Assembly: GCA_034008185.1 (NCBI GenBank)
Contig: CM067089.1
Coordinates: 24,834,213-24,898,212, forward strand
Length of the DNA: 64,000 nucleotides
Source of the DNA: Gorsachius magnificus
Lineage: Eukaryota; Chordata; Aves; Pelecaniformes; Ardeidae
Direction: 5' to 3'
The notes below the pieces were generated by a model. That model did no database searches and had not been told where the DNA came from. It saw nothing but the letters and a program-made list of their open reading frames with translations. The position numbers and the translations under genes were made by a program. Positions 61,601 through 64,000 of this stretch are shown in pieces. Positions within the stretch are counted from its first letter, which is position 1, and each line of letters opens with the position of its first letter.

Positions 61601-63770
61601 GAACTGCTAGTTTATCTTCAAGGGATTTTAGATTATTAGATCAATGCACAGACTTCTAGCATTTAACTTATCAAGTGGTTGCCAAAGAAGAGCTATTATC
61701 CTCTCTATATATTAGTCTTTAGAAAGGAATTAGACACAAACTTTATCAAGGAATTTCACAGACAGCTGCTGACAGTGGAAGAGATGAGACCCAACATAAG
61801 GCTCAATTTCTAGGATGTGAACTGCAGGAATAAGCTCCTCTGCCCCTGTGAAACTAGCCTCTTGGCTATACCTTTACACCCTTGCTCATCCCGCAATTCA
61901 GTCTCCTCCATCTTCCACCTGGCATTCGGAGCCCACAGCAAGTGCAGAGAGAACATTGCTTAATGTTTGCGCTCTGGTCAGAAGTGTGCATCAGCGCTGC
62001 ATGGCCTGGGTGACTCTTCTGGCACAAAAGGCATGAAGGGGGTGTGGAATGTAGGTTATACATTGCACGGTGAGCAGAAACCAAACTGAGTGGCTGTTCT
62101 TGAAGCATGCACCTCATGATCAAGTGTGCATCCCAAGGGTGAAAAACAGTATGTGCCCTGTAATTGTGGGGTCTAATATGATGCACAAGGATGGCACAGT
62201 AAAGCTTTCAAAATTAAATTCTTACATCTCACATATAGAGCCTACTGCTATTTCTTAGTCAGCTTTGAAGCGCCTGGTCTTAAAAATCCTTTCTCTCACG
62301 CTTTTCCACATATGTGGTGCCACCAAACTGTAGGATTTAAAATCTCTTCCTTCAGCCTTACCAACTGCAATGACTTTGGTAAGTAATGGTTTAAAAAATC
62401 TTATATTTAATGAAAAATCATTTTACTTCACTTGCATGCTGCCATTATTAGTATCTGAAGTGTCGTACATTCACTGTGCTGTTGATGAGTTAGTTCTCTT
62501 TTCTGCCATGTATTATAATGCCTTTCAGGTCACCAACATAAATCAGTTATTCAAATTTAAAAAATCACATTCCTATTACAGAATTCATTGTATCCTAGAA
62601 TGGGGACTTGCTTTGCATGAGAAAACATCTGTCCAACATTCATTCATAGCTTGAAAACAGGAAATTCTAGCAGAAGGATGACTTACTAAACTTTCTCTGC
62701 TTAGGCTATCTCAAGGAAAGTACTACAGGTCTTCTGGCATAGCTCAATCTAAGATTAATAACTTATTATCTACTCATAGCCAGTAATGATCATCTGTGAG
62801 CATGAACCTTGCTTTTCAGTACGACGAGTGCTGACTTGGCCACAGCCCAGTATGTTAATAGTAGCATTGCTGTCTAAATTGGGCGGAAAAAAATCTGTTC
62901 ATGGAGTGTCTGTGTCTGACACAGCCTTTGGTCTAGTAGCCATTGAGTTCAAGGAGCTCCAACATGTTGAGAAAGTTGGAAAGGGGTAAATAAAACCATT
63001 TGGTCTATGGCTGTCTTCTACTAACAGGTTCCTGGATGCTGGAATCACTGCTGGCAGGTCAGTGTGCATCTTGCTTGCAGACACGTAGATAGCCCACTTT
63101 TCCATGTGGTTGGTAACTTTCAGTGTACTTTGCAGAACACATTTAATAGGCAGATCCTGAGAAAGTGGGAGTGTTTTTTAGGGGAGATGCATATATCAAA
63201 GTTGTTGGGTGTTTTTTTTCTTTTTATATATGGAATTTGGAGACACCTATCAGTTACTTTTTATCTACAGACAGAAAGATATTGGTTGCCCAGTGGCTGA
63301 AAAAAAGGCAGTGGCTCACTGACTGAGTTTTCAGTGCTTTTCTGTAGAAGGATAGGACATGGGTTACTTCTAGCAGGTCATCAGGACACATTTCAAAAAT
63401 CCATGTCCTGCAATGGGTAACAGCTGGTACAGCTGCCTTATATCAATCTTCTGTAAAGCCTGACAGAGATCAAACTCGGAAATTGAGGAAGAAGGGCTTT
63501 TGCTGCAAGGCACAAGTGCGTGCAGTTCATTTAATTATTTCAGGAAGTTATGCACACTTCGCTCATTTCAGACCAAAACGCATGATGGTTGTATCTTTCA
63601 ATTTCTTTTTGTACAATTAATTACAAGATGTTCTTGGCTTGCCTGTGTATCTGGTAGGAGTGGTATGGCTGATCTTTGCTGAGTCAATTCTTTGCCTTCC
63701 AATAAATCTTAAAGAATGTTATGGGATGATTTTTTTAGTAGGCTCTTTGTTATGGGAAACTCTACAGGAT
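58666..63770. other. Non-coding segment, no gene recognised
   Basis: No supportable gene. At 60669-60720, words like ATAGAATACAGAAGGTTGGT recall the CR1 3' end but do not hold up over any length. The frames at 60246-60608 and 61848-62186 (up to 106 codons, both strands) show no domain. Confidence 0.48.
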
Positions 63771-64000
63771 GGCGTTCTGTGCAGCATTTTTATTTGATGT
63801 GTATGTGAGAACATTTGAGACTGTAAGTGGACTTATTAATGTGCAGATGGCACTCAGCTGTGTCTCTCTCCTATCACTCCGGAAGGTTTAATCTCTTTGC
63901 TCTTGTAGAACCAGATCACTTGGGAAGCTAAAAGGCAAGTTGGACCAACCTCAATTCAGATAAAATGGAATTTGGACGTATGGGGGGATGTTCCTGAAGA
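63771..64000 (+). pseudogene. Decayed non-LTR retrotransposon reverse transcriptase, runs off window
   Basis: In one frame from 63771, Gly-Val-Leu-Cys-Ser-Ile-Phe parallels the G(S)VLxPLLF motif of LINE reverse transcriptases. In the same frame, Cys-Ala-Asp-Gly-Thr-Gln-Leu-Cys-Leu-Ser at 63840-63869 parallels the catalytic YADDTQLYLS box, with the second catalytic Asp replaced by Gly. A Trp-Glu-Ala-Lys stretch follows at 63921, and after a one-base shift Leu-Asn-Ser-Asp-Lys-Met-Glu at 63950-63970 parallels LNPDKTE. There are three in-frame stops between the first two motifs. The YADDTQLYLS/LNPDKTE pairing is typical of L2/Jockey-group elements, whereas CR1 usually has FADDTK. The enzyme is dead, and the element continues beyond 64000. 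Confidence 0.72.

Noticed and set aside
1..64000. Endogenous retrovirus, LTR pair, CRISPR array, operon or other prokaryotic system
   Set aside because: No primer-binding site plus LTR pair, no gag/pol-like long frames, no regularly spaced repeats, and no densely packed coding. The sequence is plainly vertebrate non-coding DNA.

Overview
This is a 64 kb stretch of vertebrate nuclear DNA, most probably from a bird. The best clue is at 6398-6495: the reverse complement of a CR1 LINE 3' end, with ATTCTATG-type terminal words and the avian GTTGGAAAAGACC / ATCATCAAGTCCAACC blocks. The rest is AT-rich, with sparse CpG, few and mostly very old transposon relics, and almost no microsatellites. That suits a low-repeat avian genome better than a turtle, crocodilian or mammal. 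The species and chromosome cannot be read from the sequence.

I find no protein-coding gene. The open reading frames are short (the longest is about 170 codons), scattered on both strands, and match no domain I recognise. Several lie over simple or interspersed repeats. I see no CpG island, no convincing exon chain, and no tRNA, rRNA, CRISPR or prokaryotic structure. The window reads as intergenic sequence (a gene desert) or the inside of a very large intron, and nothing here names the host or neighbouring gene.

The supportable content is repeats and candidate regulatory sequence. (1) LINE relics: a young truncated CR1 at 6398-6495, an ancient CR1/L3-like copy on the minus strand at about 10790-11035, and a decayed non-LTR reverse transcriptase fragment on the plus strand at 63771-64000 that runs off the window. 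(2) MIR-like CORE-SINE relics at 12141-12235 and 13975-14130, and a weaker one at 53135-53200. (3) A scattered family of old palindromic amniote repeats built on a CATTGA-CTTCAATG core with arms such as TTTACACCAGCTGAG; three of them fall within about 1.1 kb at 31.1-32.2 kb. (4) Simple sequence: a GGAT microsatellite, A/T tracts, a polypurine tract, and two G-tract clusters able to form G-quadruplexes.

The most interesting non-repeat segment is about 17.3-17.7 kb. Six copies of the hexamer TGACAG/CTGTCA, the core of MEIS/PREP/TGIF sites, lie within 306 bp together with two perfect inverted repeats. One of these places two of the hexamers head to head. A G-tract cluster and a polypurine tract follow. 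This looks like a cis-regulatory element, but that is inference until conservation is tested. The other gene-free segments are described one by one below.
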